From a virus, in the IMG/VR virus record IMGVR_UViG_3300049847_000068, positions 1 through 49,835 of that record: 49,835 nt of DNA; one strand, given 5' to 3'. The notes beneath the pieces were generated by a model that saw only the letters and a list, made by a program, of their open reading frames with translations, did not search any database and was not told where the DNA came from. The translations under genes and the position numbers were made by a program. This document shows positions 7,035-15,150 of this stretch, piece after piece; position 1 is the first letter of the stretch, and the number at the start of each line of letters is the position of its first letter.

Positions 7035-7832
7035 TTGAACCCAAACGACTCAACAGACAGAGAGAAGAAGACGAAATTCAGGGGTCATCGCGCTCTGGGA
7101 AAGAAACAGATCGTCATCGGGGGTCATCGCGCTATGGGAAAGAAACAGATCGTCATCGGGGGTCATCGCGCTATGGGAAAGAAACAGATCGTCATCGGGG
7201 GTCATCGCGCTCTGGGAAAGAAACAGATCGTCATCGACATCGACGAAGGGCTGAACAAGGGCAAACGACCTTCAGCCGCTCAGCTTGAGCAGAGACAAGA
7301 AGAAGCGTATCGACTGAAGCTCTTAGGCATGACGCCTGAAGACATCTCCGAGAAATGGAACATCTCAGCTCGGCAGATTTACGACTACATTCGAGCCGCG
7401 AAGAAGCGGCGCGTCGACGAGTTGAGAAGCCTCGAAGGTCGAGCAGGTGTAATCAGACAGTTCGACGTATTGAATCACGTCATCGACGAGTCGCTGAAAG
7501 CCTACGAACGCTCGAAGGAGTCAAAGAAGACGAAGACGGCTGGCGTTCAGACGAAAGACGGCTCGAAACAGGTCGGAACCGAGACGACAAAGAAGTCGAA
7601 TCAGAAAGAAGAAGAGCAGATTGGCGACCCTGCTTATCTTGATCGAGTGATGAAAGCGTCGAAGGACATTCGGGAGCTTCTCGGACTCGACGCGCCCGAA
7701 GTGAAACGGCTACTTGTCAGCGACGATCTCGCTGTCAAAGACTTAAACTATGACGACCTCAAGTCTCTTTCCACCGAGGAATTGCTCAGACGCTATCGCA
7801 AGACGGCTGGCGTTGGTTCAGAACTGGAATAG
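7035..7832 (+). CDS. terS: terminase small subunit
   Basis: 265 residues from TTG 7035. Residues 17-68 are four near-identical 13-residue repeats (GHRAMGKKQIVIG), a basic N-terminal tract. Next comes a helix-turn-helix: AYRLKLLGMTPEDISEKWNI then SARQIYDYIRAAKKRR, typical of small terminases that bind the packaging site. A helical region (about 110-250) would drive oligomerisation. The gene directly precedes and overlaps the large terminase. The repeat tract may itself be the packaging recognition sequence. Confidence 0.82.
   Translation: MNPNDSTDREKKTKFRGHRALGKKQIVIGGHRAMGKKQIVIGGHRAMGKKQIVIGGHRALGKKQIVIDIDEGLNKGKRPSAAQLEQRQEEAYRLKLLGMTPEDISEKWNISARQIYDYIRAAKKRRVDELRSLEGRAGVIRQFDVLNHVIDESLKAYERSKESKKTKTAGVQTKDGSKQVGTETTKKSNQKEEEQIGDPAYLDRVMKASKDIRELLGLDAPEVKRLLVSDDLAVKDLNYDDLKSLSTEELLRRYRKTAGVGSELE
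7083..7236 (+). repeat. 39-bp tandem repeat, four copies, within terS
   Basis: Units begin at 7083, 7122, 7161 and 7200 with GGTCATCGCGCT(C/A)TGGGA; the fourth is complete for 36 bases. Units 1 and 4 carry C where 2 and 3 carry A. The near-perfect DNA identity suggests recent expansion or selection on the DNA itself, for instance as a pac site. Confidence 0.95.
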
Positions 7833-9549
7833 CGAACCTCAGTCGAAAGCGACGATGCTCCTTATCAGCGAGCGCGACCCGTCGTTCTTCGTCAACGAGT
7901 TTTGCTGGACTTATGACCCTCGCGAGCCCTCCCCGTTCATTCCGTTCGACCTGTACGAAGATCAGGCGAAAGCTCTGCTCTGGCTCAAAGACCTTTACGA
8001 ACGCGGGAAAGACGGAATCTTCGAGAAGAGTCGAGACATGGGGGCGACATGGCTGACAGCGGCGTTCGCTGTCTGGGCGTGGCTCTTCAAGCCCGGCTCA
8101 GCGATAGGCTTCGGCAGTAGAAAGCTCGAACTCGTCGACAAGATCGGCGACCCTAAAAGCATCTTCGACAAGATCAGATTCATCATTCGAAACCTTCCCG
8201 GCTGGCTTCTGCAAGCGAAAGCCCCCGGCTTCAACTTCAAGACTCATGACAACTTCTGTAAGATCATCAACCCAGCGAACGGAAGCTCGATCACAGGCGA
8301 AGGCGGTGACGAGATCGGGCGCGGTGGTCGGACGTCCATCTACTTCGTCGACGAAGCGGCGTTCTTGCCGCGACCTCTGCTCGTCGATCAAGCTCTGACA
8401 GCGAACTCGCGATGCAAAATACTAGTCTCGACTCCACGCGGCGCGAATAACCCATTCGCTGTCAAGCGGCTGAGTCAGAAGTTCCCCGTCTATACGCTTC
8501 ACTGGAAGAGCGACCCTCGCAAAACTGCTTGGCTCATCGTCCCTCTCGACTGGGAAGGGCTCATCGACTCAGACGGCGAGCTTGAGCTAGGGCAAGAAGG
8601 GGTCGACTTCATCGACTACGGTATCGGACGTCCGCCTGAGCCGCCAGCAGGTCATCGAGTCATATACCCTTGGTACGAAGAGTTGTGTCTCAAAGAGGAC
8701 CCGATCACTGTCGCGCAAGAGTACGACATCGACTACTCGGCGTCGCTCGAAGGGGTAATCATTCCTGCTCGCTGGCTTCGAGCCTGTGTCGGCTTGTCGC
8801 TTCCCGACGGTCTTTCAGTCGCTGGCTTCGACGTCGCGGCTGGTGGGGCAGAGAACGTCTATCTGATGCGAAAGGGGCCGAATGTATCGACGATCACTCG
8901 CTGGCGCGAAGAAGACCCAACGGCGGCGGCGTTTCGAGTTGTCCGAATGGCTGAAGCAGATCAGATCGAGCGGCTGTTCTATGACGCGATAGGCGTCGGT
9001 GCAGGTGTCGGCGGCGCGATGAAGCTCGTCAGAAGAGCCTTGACGTTCGTCTGGACAGCCGTCAACGTCGGCGTCCCACCTACCGAGACGCGCTGGCCTG
9101 ACAAGATGAAGAGCAAAGAGAAGTTCGCGAACCTGAAGGCTGAACTCTGGTGGCGCGTTCGAGCAAGAGCAGAGAGAACCTATCAGTTCGTCATGCTCGG
9201 CGTAAACCACCCGAAAGAAGACCTGCTGTCTCTTCCTCCCGGCCCAGATACTGAAGCTCTGATCTCTCAGCTGAGCGGCGTCAGATACTTCGAAACAGAA
9301 ACAGGGAAGATCATCGTCGAGAGCAAGAAAGAGCTGGCTCGTCGCGGCGTATCGAGCCCTGACATCGCCGAAGCCCTGATCTTGTCGTTCATGCCCTTGT
9401 CGTCGAGAAGCTCGACTCGATCAGGCTCGTCGATCACTGCAAAAGTCAGACCGTCACCGAAAGGCGCGTCAGTCAGAACAGCTCTCCCTTCTCCGATTCA
9501 GCCGACCATGAAACCTGTCGCTCGACGTCGACGAGGTATGTCAGCTTGA
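7813..9549 (+). CDS. terL: terminase large subunit
   Basis: About 578 residues if TTG 7813 is the start, overlapping terS by 20 bp; ATG 7855 is an alternative, and ATG 7750 would add residues that shadow terS. The ATPase domain has a Walker A variant KSRDMGATW (about residue 72) and Walker B IYFVDEAAF (D180, E181), with a coupling segment KILVSTPRG. The nuclease domain has RNase H-like acids in GFDVAAGG (D340), FYDAIGVGAG (D391) and SSPDIAEAL (D517). It pumps DNA into the prohead through the portal and cuts the concatemer. The C-terminus is basic. Confidence 0.95.
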   Translation: MVQNWNSEPQSKATMLLISERDPSFFVNEFCWTYDPREPSPFIPFDLYEDQAKALLWLKDLYERGKDGIFEKSRDMGATWLTAAFAVWAWLFKPGSAIGFGSRKLELVDKIGDPKSIFDKIRFIIRNLPGWLLQAKAPGFNFKTHDNFCKIINPANGSSITGEGGDEIGRGGRTSIYFVDEAAFLPRPLLVDQALTANSRCKILVSTPRGANNPFAVKRLSQKFPVYTLHWKSDPRKTAWLIVPLDWEGLIDSDGELELGQEGVDFIDYGIGRPPEPPAGHRVIYPWYEELCLKEDPITVAQEYDIDYSASLEGVIIPARWLRACVGLSLPDGLSVAGFDVAAGGAENVYLMRKGPNVSTITRWREEDPTAAAFRVVRMAEADQIERLFYDAIGVGAGVGGAMKLVRRALTFVWTAVNVGVPPTETRWPDKMKSKEKFANLKAELWWRVRARAERTYQFVMLGVNHPKEDLLSLPPGPDTEALISQLSGVRYFETETGKIIVESKKELARRGVSSPDIAEALILSFMPLSSRSSTRSGSSITAKVRPSPKGASVRTALPSPIQPTMKPVARRRRGMSA

Positions 9550-9582
9550 GAGTCGACTCGAATAACTAGTATATTTGCCAGC

Positions 9583-9612
9583 TTGACTTATCGTTAACGA
9601 TTATGCTATAAT
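9583..9612 (+). promoter_or_regulatory. sigma70 promoter with internal TCGTTAACGA palindrome
   Basis: TTGACT at 9583-9588 and TATAAT at 9607-9612, spacer 18 bp, with an extended -10 (TGC before TATAAT). A perfect 10-bp palindrome TCGTTAACGA occupies 9591-9600, between the boxes. It drives the gene at 9661. The same palindrome sits at the same place in three other promoters. Confidence 0.88.
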
Positions 9613-9660
9613 GTATTGTAAGCTCGAAAAACGAGCTTCGAAGGTAGGACTATCCGAAAC

Positions 9661-10014
9661 ATGGTCACTAACATTAAAATCGACCTCAGCGATTCAGATC
9701 GCGAGGCTATCGCCCTTCTCGTTACTGGCAAGAAGTCGCTCGCTACGCGCAAGCAGATCAACGACTTCGTCGTCAAGACTATCGCCGCCGCGATGAACCC
9801 CACTTCGAGCGGCCCCAAGACTCTCAAGAACTTCGTTTGCCCCAAATGCAACAAGCCCATCGCTCTCGCTGTTCCGACAGCCGAGCCCGCTGTCGTTGCT
9901 TCTGCTCCCGCCCCGTCCCCTGCTCTCGTCACGAAGAGCCCCGACACTGAGACGACAGCCGTCGTCGCCGCGCTGACAGCTCTGAAGAAAGCTCTCGCTG
10001 ACTTCAAGCTCTAA
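9661..10014 (+). CDS. hypothetical protein with single CxxC
   Basis: 117 residues, own promoter 50 bp upstream and AGGACTATCCGAAAC before the ATG. The N-terminal 45 residues are helical and could bind DNA or dimerise. A CPKCNKPI motif follows (about residue 60), then an Ala/Pro linker and a helical tail. One CxxC alone may bind zinc as a dimer. Function unknown; position between terminase and portal under its own regulated promoter suggests an accessory gene. Confidence 0.72.
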   Translation: MVTNIKIDLSDSDREAIALLVTGKKSLATRKQINDFVVKTIAAAMNPTSSGPKTLKNFVCPKCNKPIALAVPTAEPAVVASAPAPSPALVTKSPDTETTAVVAALTALKKALADFKL

Positions 10015-10040
10015 CTACTGAAACGACGAAGAGTCGAGAG

Positions 10041-10102
10041 CAAAAAGAAAATTCAAAAAAGTTCTCGAAGCTCTTGACTTTTCGTTAACGATAACACATA
10101 AT
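10041..10102 (+). promoter_or_regulatory. promoter cassette with A-rich upstream element and TCGTTAACGA
   Basis: TTGACT at 10074-10079, CATAAT at 10097-10102, spacer 17, palindrome at 10082-10091. The preceding 33 bases (CAAAAAGAAAATTCAAAAAA and onward) are nearly identical to those before the promoters at 41111 and 44788 and look like an UP element. Drives the gene at 10147. Confidence 0.9.
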
Positions 10103-10146
10103 CAAACAGTCGAGACACGAAAGAAAGCGTCCGACACCGAACAAAC

Positions 10147-10689
10147 ATGAAACTAGTAAACGTACCAATCGCCAATCTCGACGTCCAAGCTGTCAATCTC
10201 AGCGGCGTCGACACTATCATTCTCGGAACGCTCGTCGACTACGCGACGAAGCAAGTCGTCGCTAGAGAGCATCGAACGCTGAGCGTCTTTCTCTCGCGAA
10301 CAGAAGATCGCTCGGAGCTGATCGTCGAGACTGACGACTCAGCCAACCCTTGGGCTATCAAGCTCTTCACGGTTCGATGGTCGCGCTCTCGACGTCAGTA
10401 CGTTCTGACTCCGAACATCTTTCTCGGCGACGAGATCGCTGGACAGTTGACTCAAATCGCCGCGCTCGCCGCGATAGAGGGCATCGACAAGTATGAAGCC
10501 GAAGCTGTCGCGAACGCCGCCGCCGAAGCTGAGCTGAACCGCGCCGCTGTTCGAGAAGCTCGACTCGCTGACGCTGAAGCCGCTTTCACTGACGCTGAGG
10601 TTCTCGCCTCCGCGAAGATCAGAGCAGACGCGCTCGATGAACTAGCCCGCATCGACGCTGAAGACGCGAGAGCAGAGGCGACGATCTAA
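10147..10689 (+). CDS. hypothetical protein with Ala-rich helical C-terminus
   Basis: 180 residues. The N-terminal ~100 appear beta-rich (VDTIILGTLVDYATKQVVAR, FTVRWSRSRRQYVLTPNIF). Residues 105-180 are an Ala/Glu/Arg-rich helix likely to form a coiled coil. Not recognised. A strong hairpin follows the stop. High Ala content and separate promoter would fit an abundant product. Confidence 0.7.
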   Translation: MKLVNVPIANLDVQAVNLSGVDTIILGTLVDYATKQVVAREHRTLSVFLSRTEDRSELIVETDDSANPWAIKLFTVRWSRSRRQYVLTPNIFLGDEIAGQLTQIAALAAIEGIDKYEAEAVANAAAEAELNRAAVREARLADAEAAFTDAEVLASAKIRADALDELARIDAEDARAEATI

Positions 10690-10704
10690 AGCCAAGCTCA
10701 ACAA

Positions 10705-10736
10705 GAGCCGCGAAGTTCTAAACAGCTTCGCGGCTC
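10705..10736 (+). terminator. strong hairpin, terminator or processing site
   Basis: Perfect 11-bp stem GAGCCGCGAAG (10705-10715) and CTTCGCGGCTC (10726-10736), 10-base loop. No T-run follows, so termination efficiency is uncertain; it may protect the mRNA 3' end. Confidence 0.65.
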
Positions 10737-10763
10737 ATCTCGATTCAAAAGGAAGAACAAAAA

Positions 10764-11216
10764 ATGCAAAACCAAACGAACTGGACTCCGCTTGTCCCTG
10801 CGACTGTCAGCCATGAACTTTACTCTCTCGATCTCGACGGCGAAGCGTTCATCAACGACACGTATACCGTCTTTCGACGACGTCTCTCTCAAGGCGTCGT
10901 CCATCTTTCGATCAGGCGCAACGACCGAGAAGCCTGTCACGACTGGCGCGACTTTCAGCGTATCAAGAACGAACTCACTGGCCCTGAATGGGAAGCTGTC
11001 GAGCTGTACCCTGCGGAGAGCCGACTCGTCGACAGCGCGAATCAGTATCACTTATGGGCTGTCGATCAGAAGCTCGATCTCGGCTTCAGCTCTCGACTCG
11101 TCACTGACGGAGCTACAATCGACGGCGCGAAGCAACGACCGTTGCCCGATGACTGGGATCAGACATCGAGCGACGAAGTCTCTCGACAGATCGCCGAGAT
11201 GGTGCAAGCCAAATGA
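10764..11216 (+). CDS. conserved phage protein, DUF7694-like
   Basis: 150 residues, preceded by AAAGGAAGAAC. VVHLSIRRNDREACHDWRDF, then QRIKNELTGPEWEAVELYPA and ESRLVDSANQYHLWA, form a conserved block that I recognise from many phage hypothetical proteins. The role is unknown. Overlaps the next gene by 4 bp. Confidence 0.78.
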   Translation: MQNQTNWTPLVPATVSHELYSLDLDGEAFINDTYTVFRRRLSQGVVHLSIRRNDREACHDWRDFQRIKNELTGPEWEAVELYPAESRLVDSANQYHLWAVDQKLDLGFSSRLVTDGATIDGAKQRPLPDDWDQTSSDEVSRQIAEMVQAK

Positions 11217-11797
11217 ATGACTTCACTGGAGTTCAGATCACTGAGACGCGGCTCGGCGATGCGAGGGGCGTCGTCGAAGGGCCGACGCTGACGAACATGA
11301 AACCGCACCTCTCGACGACAGACGAGTTCGTCTACTCATTCGACATTCGCTTGAAGGGCGAACCAAGCAAGGCTCGAAGCGCGGCTTGGGCTCTCATTCC
11401 CCCACTGATCGACTCTCTGCCCGAAGCTCTGAAAGAAGGCATGAACGCTGGGTATCTGATGATGTCGAGCGCGATTCAGAACGCGAACGCCGAGAAGAAA
11501 GAACTAGCAGAACGCCACAACGCCGTCTATATCGAGCAACAAAAGTGGGAGAAACTGAACGTCGACCTCGAAGCGAAGATCGCCGAGAGCAAAGCTGAAG
11601 CTCAGAAGCTGGCTCGAATCAAGAAGGACTGGAAGCTCAGACTCGAAGCAAGTATCACTCGTCGCGTCGAGTCTCGGCGGTGTAACGCTGTCATCGAAGC
11701 GAATCGCTTGCGACGCGAACTCGCTGTCATCAAGAGAGAACACGCCCAGCTCAAGAACGCGCTCGCTGTGGTGGGCTCAGCGTTATTCAAGGAGTAG
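11213..11797 (+). CDS. coiled-coil hypothetical protein
   Basis: 194 residues. The N-terminal ~90 are mixed; residues about 95-190 are a long charged helix (EKKELAERHNAVYIEQQKWE ... ANRLRRELAVIKREHAQLKN) predicted to be coiled coil. Unknown function. Ends before a 13-bp hairpin that closes this accessory operon ahead of the portal gene. Confidence 0.72.
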   Translation: MNDFTGVQITETRLGDARGVVEGPTLTNMKPHLSTTDEFVYSFDIRLKGEPSKARSAAWALIPPLIDSLPEALKEGMNAGYLMMSSAIQNANAEKKELAERHNAVYIEQQKWEKLNVDLEAKIAESKAEAQKLARIKKDWKLRLEASITRRVESRRCNAVIEANRLRRELAVIKREHAQLKNALAVVGSALFKE

Positions 11798-11848
11798 CCG
11801 CCAAGCTGGGCTCGTCGGCTAACAACTCGACTCTTCAAAGAATCGAGC

Positions 11849-11879
11849 AACAGCCTCAGAGTGATTCTCTGGGGCTGTT
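11849..11879 (+). terminator. terminator-like hairpin before the portal gene
   Basis: 13-bp stem, AACAGCCTCAGAG (11849-11861) with CTCTGGGGCTGTT (11867-11879), one G-T wobble, 5-base loop, then CGTTTCG. The rest of 11798-11934 shows only a Shine-Dalgarno before 11935. Confidence 0.7.
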
Positions 11880-11934
11880 CGTTTCGTCTGACTGTTGACG
11901 CTCCATAATAATAGGGCAGGACGACGGAACGAAC

Positions 11935-13422
11935 ATGGACTTAAATACAATCAAAGCTCTCCCAGCGGTATCACGAAAGAAAGAGTTCCTGTCAGGGGGC
12001 TCGTCGACGATCTTTTCGCCGTTGCTCTCGAACGCGATACAAGTTCTGGCTCGCAACCAAGACGATCTCAATCAAGAGTATTCAGATGCGGCTTATGACG
12101 AGATGGTTCGCGACCCTGCTGTCGCCGCGTCTGTCGACATACTCAAAAGCCTGATCCTCTCCGAGCCCCTCCGTGTCGTTCCGAGAGTCAGCGACAAGAA
12201 GAGCGCGGACTATGAACAGTCGCGTCAGATCACTGAGTTCGTCGAGCGACAGCTCAGGAAGATGGCTCGGTCGACCCATGCTGTTCTTTGGGAAGGGCTC
12301 GAAGCTATTCAATACGGCTCGTCGATGATCGAGATCGTTTACGAAGACGCTATCGAAGAGGGCCGACCGATACTTCGACTGAAGGACTTGAAGACGCGAA
12401 GCCGAAAGAACTACGCTGTCGTCGTCGACAGGCATTTTAACATTCTAGGGGCCGTCTCAGCTGAAGCGGGCTCAGTAACGCCCGGAGTCTATTCAGGCTC
12501 GACGTCGCCTGATCCTGCGAGCATCATACCGAGAGAGAAGTTCTTGCTCTTGACGCTTCAGTCGAAGAACAGCGACCCTCGCGGCGTTTCGCTCATTCGC
12601 CCAGCATGGAACGCCTATTATCTGAAGACTCAAATCTGGCCCGCGTATCTTCGCTTCTTGATTCAGTTCGCGACCCCGTCTCTTGTGGGATACACGCCAG
12701 AAGGCGCGGAGGACGTTCAGTCTGTCGACTCTGACGGGAATCTTCTATACAGCTCCGACGGCTCGCCTCTGAGCATCCCAGCCGAAGAGGATATGCTGAA
12801 CACGTTGCTCGGCTTTCAGAACGGGACGGTCGCGGTATTGAAAGGCGGCTCGAAGCTCGATCTCGTTCAAAGCGTCGGTCACGGCGAAGCGTTCTCGGCG
12901 GCGGTCGATCTCTTCGACAGACAAATCGCCATGGCGATTCTCAAGACCCATCGAACGCTACTCGAAGCGAAACACTCGTCGAAGGCAGACAGCGAGAGCG
13001 CGGCTGATATTACTGACGTCTTTGTCTCAGGGCTTCGAGAAGTGATCGCTCAGGCGTTCGAGCGCGACGTCATCTATAATCTGGTCGCGATCAACTACGG
13101 GGTCGACGTCGCTGACAAGTTCGCGCCTGAAGTGTCGTTGAAGAGTATGCCGAAGCAGGACTTCTCGAAGTCTGCTGACGCTATCGCGAAGCTCTGGACG
13201 GCTGGATACCTTCACTCGTCGCAAGTCGCAGGAGCTGACGCGATGATCGGCTTGCCTGAACGTGATCTCGACGTCTGGCTGACTGAACAGCAAGACCAAG
13301 CGGCTCAGAAACAACTCGACGCGACGGAAAGAATGAAGCTGATGAATCCGGGGGCAGGTACGACGACGCCTCAAGCTGAAACAACTCCGAACCCGAACGA
13401 TGCGACGACGCCTCAGAACTAA
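11935..13422 (+). CDS. portal protein, DUF935 / Mu gp29-like
   Basis: 495 residues, ATG after AGGACGACGGAACGAAC. Features of the DUF935 portal: an opening with SGGSSTIFSPLL, AAYDEMVRDPAVAASVDILK (conserved in portal proteins), LWEGLEAIQYGSSMIEIVYE, and RFLIQFATPSLVGYTPEGA. A helical C-terminal region ends in a Thr/Pro-rich tail. It forms the dodecameric ring through which TerL packages DNA. Located upstream of MuF, protease and capsid genes, as expected. Confidence 0.92.
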   Translation: MDLNTIKALPAVSRKKEFLSGGSSTIFSPLLSNAIQVLARNQDDLNQEYSDAAYDEMVRDPAVAASVDILKSLILSEPLRVVPRVSDKKSADYEQSRQITEFVERQLRKMARSTHAVLWEGLEAIQYGSSMIEIVYEDAIEEGRPILRLKDLKTRSRKNYAVVVDRHFNILGAVSAEAGSVTPGVYSGSTSPDPASIIPREKFLLLTLQSKNSDPRGVSLIRPAWNAYYLKTQIWPAYLRFLIQFATPSLVGYTPEGAEDVQSVDSDGNLLYSSDGSPLSIPAEEDMLNTLLGFQNGTVAVLKGGSKLDLVQSVGHGEAFSAAVDLFDRQIAMAILKTHRTLLEAKHSSKADSESAADITDVFVSGLREVIAQAFERDVIYNLVAINYGVDVADKFAPEVSLKSMPKQDFSKSADAIAKLWTAGYLHSSQVAGADAMIGLPERDLDVWLTEQQDQAAQKQLDATERMKLMNPGAGTTTPQAETTPNPNDATTPQN

Positions 13423-13436
13423 GTAACATCAAGTTC

Positions 13437-14288
13437 ATGGTCGAAATTCTGAACACTGAAACGACGTTGGCCCCCGTCTCGTCGCTCATACCGCACCCTC
13501 AAAACCCGAACACGGGCGACGTCGACAAGATCAGCGAGTCGCTCGTCGCAAACGGATTCTACGGAACGATTGTAGCCCAACGCTCGACCGGGCGTATCAT
13601 CAAGGGGAATCATACGTACCTAGCGGCTGTCAAGCTGGGCGCGATACAAGTTCCTGTCTCGTTCGTCGACGTCAGTGACGAGAGAGCCTTGAAGATTCTT
13701 ATCGCTGACAATTACGTCGCTCAGTTCGGTCATCGAGATCAAGAGACAATCGCTCAAATGCTCAAAGAGATGAACGAAGGGCCTGAAGGTCTTCTGGGCT
13801 CCGGTTATACTCAAGACGAGTTCGACGCCCTGATCGAAGAGTTAAACGGTGGAGGCGACGGCTCAGGTGGCAAATCTGGGGGCCCTGACGATGACGGGCT
13901 CTCTGACAACTATGAGCGGAAAGTCGATACCCCGATTTATGAGCCGAAACGCGACGCGCCGCCGCCGATAGAGACGCTCGCCGACTTCTCGAAAGCTCTT
14001 GAGCTGACAGCTCGAATCGACTCAGCTGACATTCCTGAGAACCTGAAGAGATTCTTGATCGCGGCGGCGAATCGTCATGTCGTCTTCGACTATGAAGAGA
14101 TTGCTGAGTTTTACTCTCATGCTGACGCGAAAGTTCAGAGCCTCTTCGAAGAATCAGCTCTCGTCATCATCGACTTTGAGGCGGCGATAGAGAATGGGTT
14201 CGCCAAACTGGTCGGCTCTCTTGCTGAAGCCTATGACAAAGACGCGGAGGAACGAATTGAAGAAGACGAATCAGAAGACGAAGACTGA
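13437..14288 (+). CDS. ParB/sulfiredoxin-fold protein in the head operon
   Basis: 283 residues. Residues 1-115 are a ParB-like domain: PVSSLIPHPQNPNTGDVDKI, GFYGTIVAQRSTGRIIKGNH, TYLAAVKLG, VPVSFVDVSDERALKILIAD and N. The usual GxxR motif reads GNHTYLAA, so the Arg is replaced. A Gly/Asp linker (about 140-165) and helical region follow, with a very acidic tail (EDESEDED). Phage ParB-fold proteins next to portal genes are often nucleases or partners of DNA- or protein-modifying enzymes. The glycosyltransferase-like gene overlaps its 3' end. Confidence 0.85.
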   Translation: MVEILNTETTLAPVSSLIPHPQNPNTGDVDKISESLVANGFYGTIVAQRSTGRIIKGNHTYLAAVKLGAIQVPVSFVDVSDERALKILIADNYVAQFGHRDQETIAQMLKEMNEGPEGLLGSGYTQDEFDALIEELNGGGDGSGGKSGGPDDDGLSDNYERKVDTPIYEPKRDAPPPIETLADFSKALELTARIDSADIPENLKRFLIAAANRHVVFDYEEIAEFYSHADAKVQSLFEESALVIIDFEAAIENGFAKLVGSLAEAYDKDAEERIEEDESEDED

Positions 14289-15147
14289 GTTCGGAGCCTT
14301 GATCTTGTCTCACGGTCGAGCGGATAACGTTTACACTGTCGACACGCTGAAGAAGCAAGGCTATACAGGCCCGATCAAGTTCGTCATCGACGACGAAGAC
14401 GAGCAGGTCGAGAAGTATCGAGAGCGATTCGGAGCTGAGAACGTCATCGTCTTCGACAAGAAAGCGTCAGCGAGCTTGACGGACGTCATGGACAATCAGG
14501 GACATCTGAAGGGCGTCGTCTATGCTCGGAACGTCTCGTTCGAGATCGCGAAGAATCTCGGCTGGAAATACTTCATCATGCTCGACGACGACTATACAAG
14601 CTGGTCATGGGTTATCGGCTCAGATCGTCGGCATCATATTCCGATAGTCGTTTCACTCGACAGAGTCTTCGCCGCCCTGCTCGACTTTATGAAGTCGACC
14701 CCAGCGATTACAATCGCGACAATACAAGCTGGCGACTTGATCGGAGGGAAAGACTCTCGAACGATTCAGAACATCGACTTAGGCCAAGCAAAGAAAAGAA
14801 AAGCGATGAATACGTTCATCTTCGACGTTGACAAGCCGATGAGGTTTCTCGGACGAGTCAACGAAGACGTAAACGCTTATCTAGAGCAGGGGGTAAAAGG
14901 CGGACTGGTCTTCGCGACGAATTGCGTGAAAGTCATTCAGCCGCAGACTCAGAAGAACGCTGGCGGGCTGACTGACATTTATCTCGACCAAGGAACCTAC
15001 GTAAAGTCATTCTATTCAGTCATGTTCGCGCCTTCTTGCGTTAAGGTTCAACCGTTCATAACGAAGAATATGCGGTGGCATCATCGAATCAACTGGCGTC
15101 ACGCGATACCGAAACTTCTCAGCGAGAGCGTCAAGAAGAAGGCGTAA
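14257..15147 (+). CDS. GT-A-fold glycosyltransferase-like protein (TET/JBP-associated GT type)
   Basis: 296 residues from TTG 14257, chosen because GCGGAGG ends 6 bp upstream; it overlaps the ParB-like gene by 32 bp. The core is ALILSHGRADNVYTVDTLKK, GPIKFVIDDEDEQVEKY, VYARNVSFEIAKNLGWKYF and IMLDDDYTSW, where D110-D112 would bind metal and sugar nucleotide. A second block is RFLGRVNEDVNAYLEQG and a third ends in WRHAIPKLL. The opening and acidic triad resemble the phage TAGT family linked to glycosylation of modified bases. No TET/JBP oxidase or base hydroxymethylase is visible, so the acceptor is unknown: DNA or a virion protein. Confidence 0.72.
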   Translation: MKKTNQKTKTEFGALILSHGRADNVYTVDTLKKQGYTGPIKFVIDDEDEQVEKYRERFGAENVIVFDKKASASLTDVMDNQGHLKGVVYARNVSFEIAKNLGWKYFIMLDDDYTSWSWVIGSDRRHHIPIVVSLDRVFAALLDFMKSTPAITIATIQAGDLIGGKDSRTIQNIDLGQAKKRKAMNTFIFDVDKPMRFLGRVNEDVNAYLEQGVKGGLVFATNCVKVIQPQTQKNAGGLTDIYLDQGTYVKSFYSVMFAPSCVKVQPFITKNMRWHHRINWRHAIPKLLSESVKKKA

Positions 15148-15150
15148 ACC

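Noticed and set aside
7750-7812. Upstream ATG 7750 as the terL start
   Set aside because: It would overlap terS by 83 bp and add residues that simply shadow terS; no Shine-Dalgarno.
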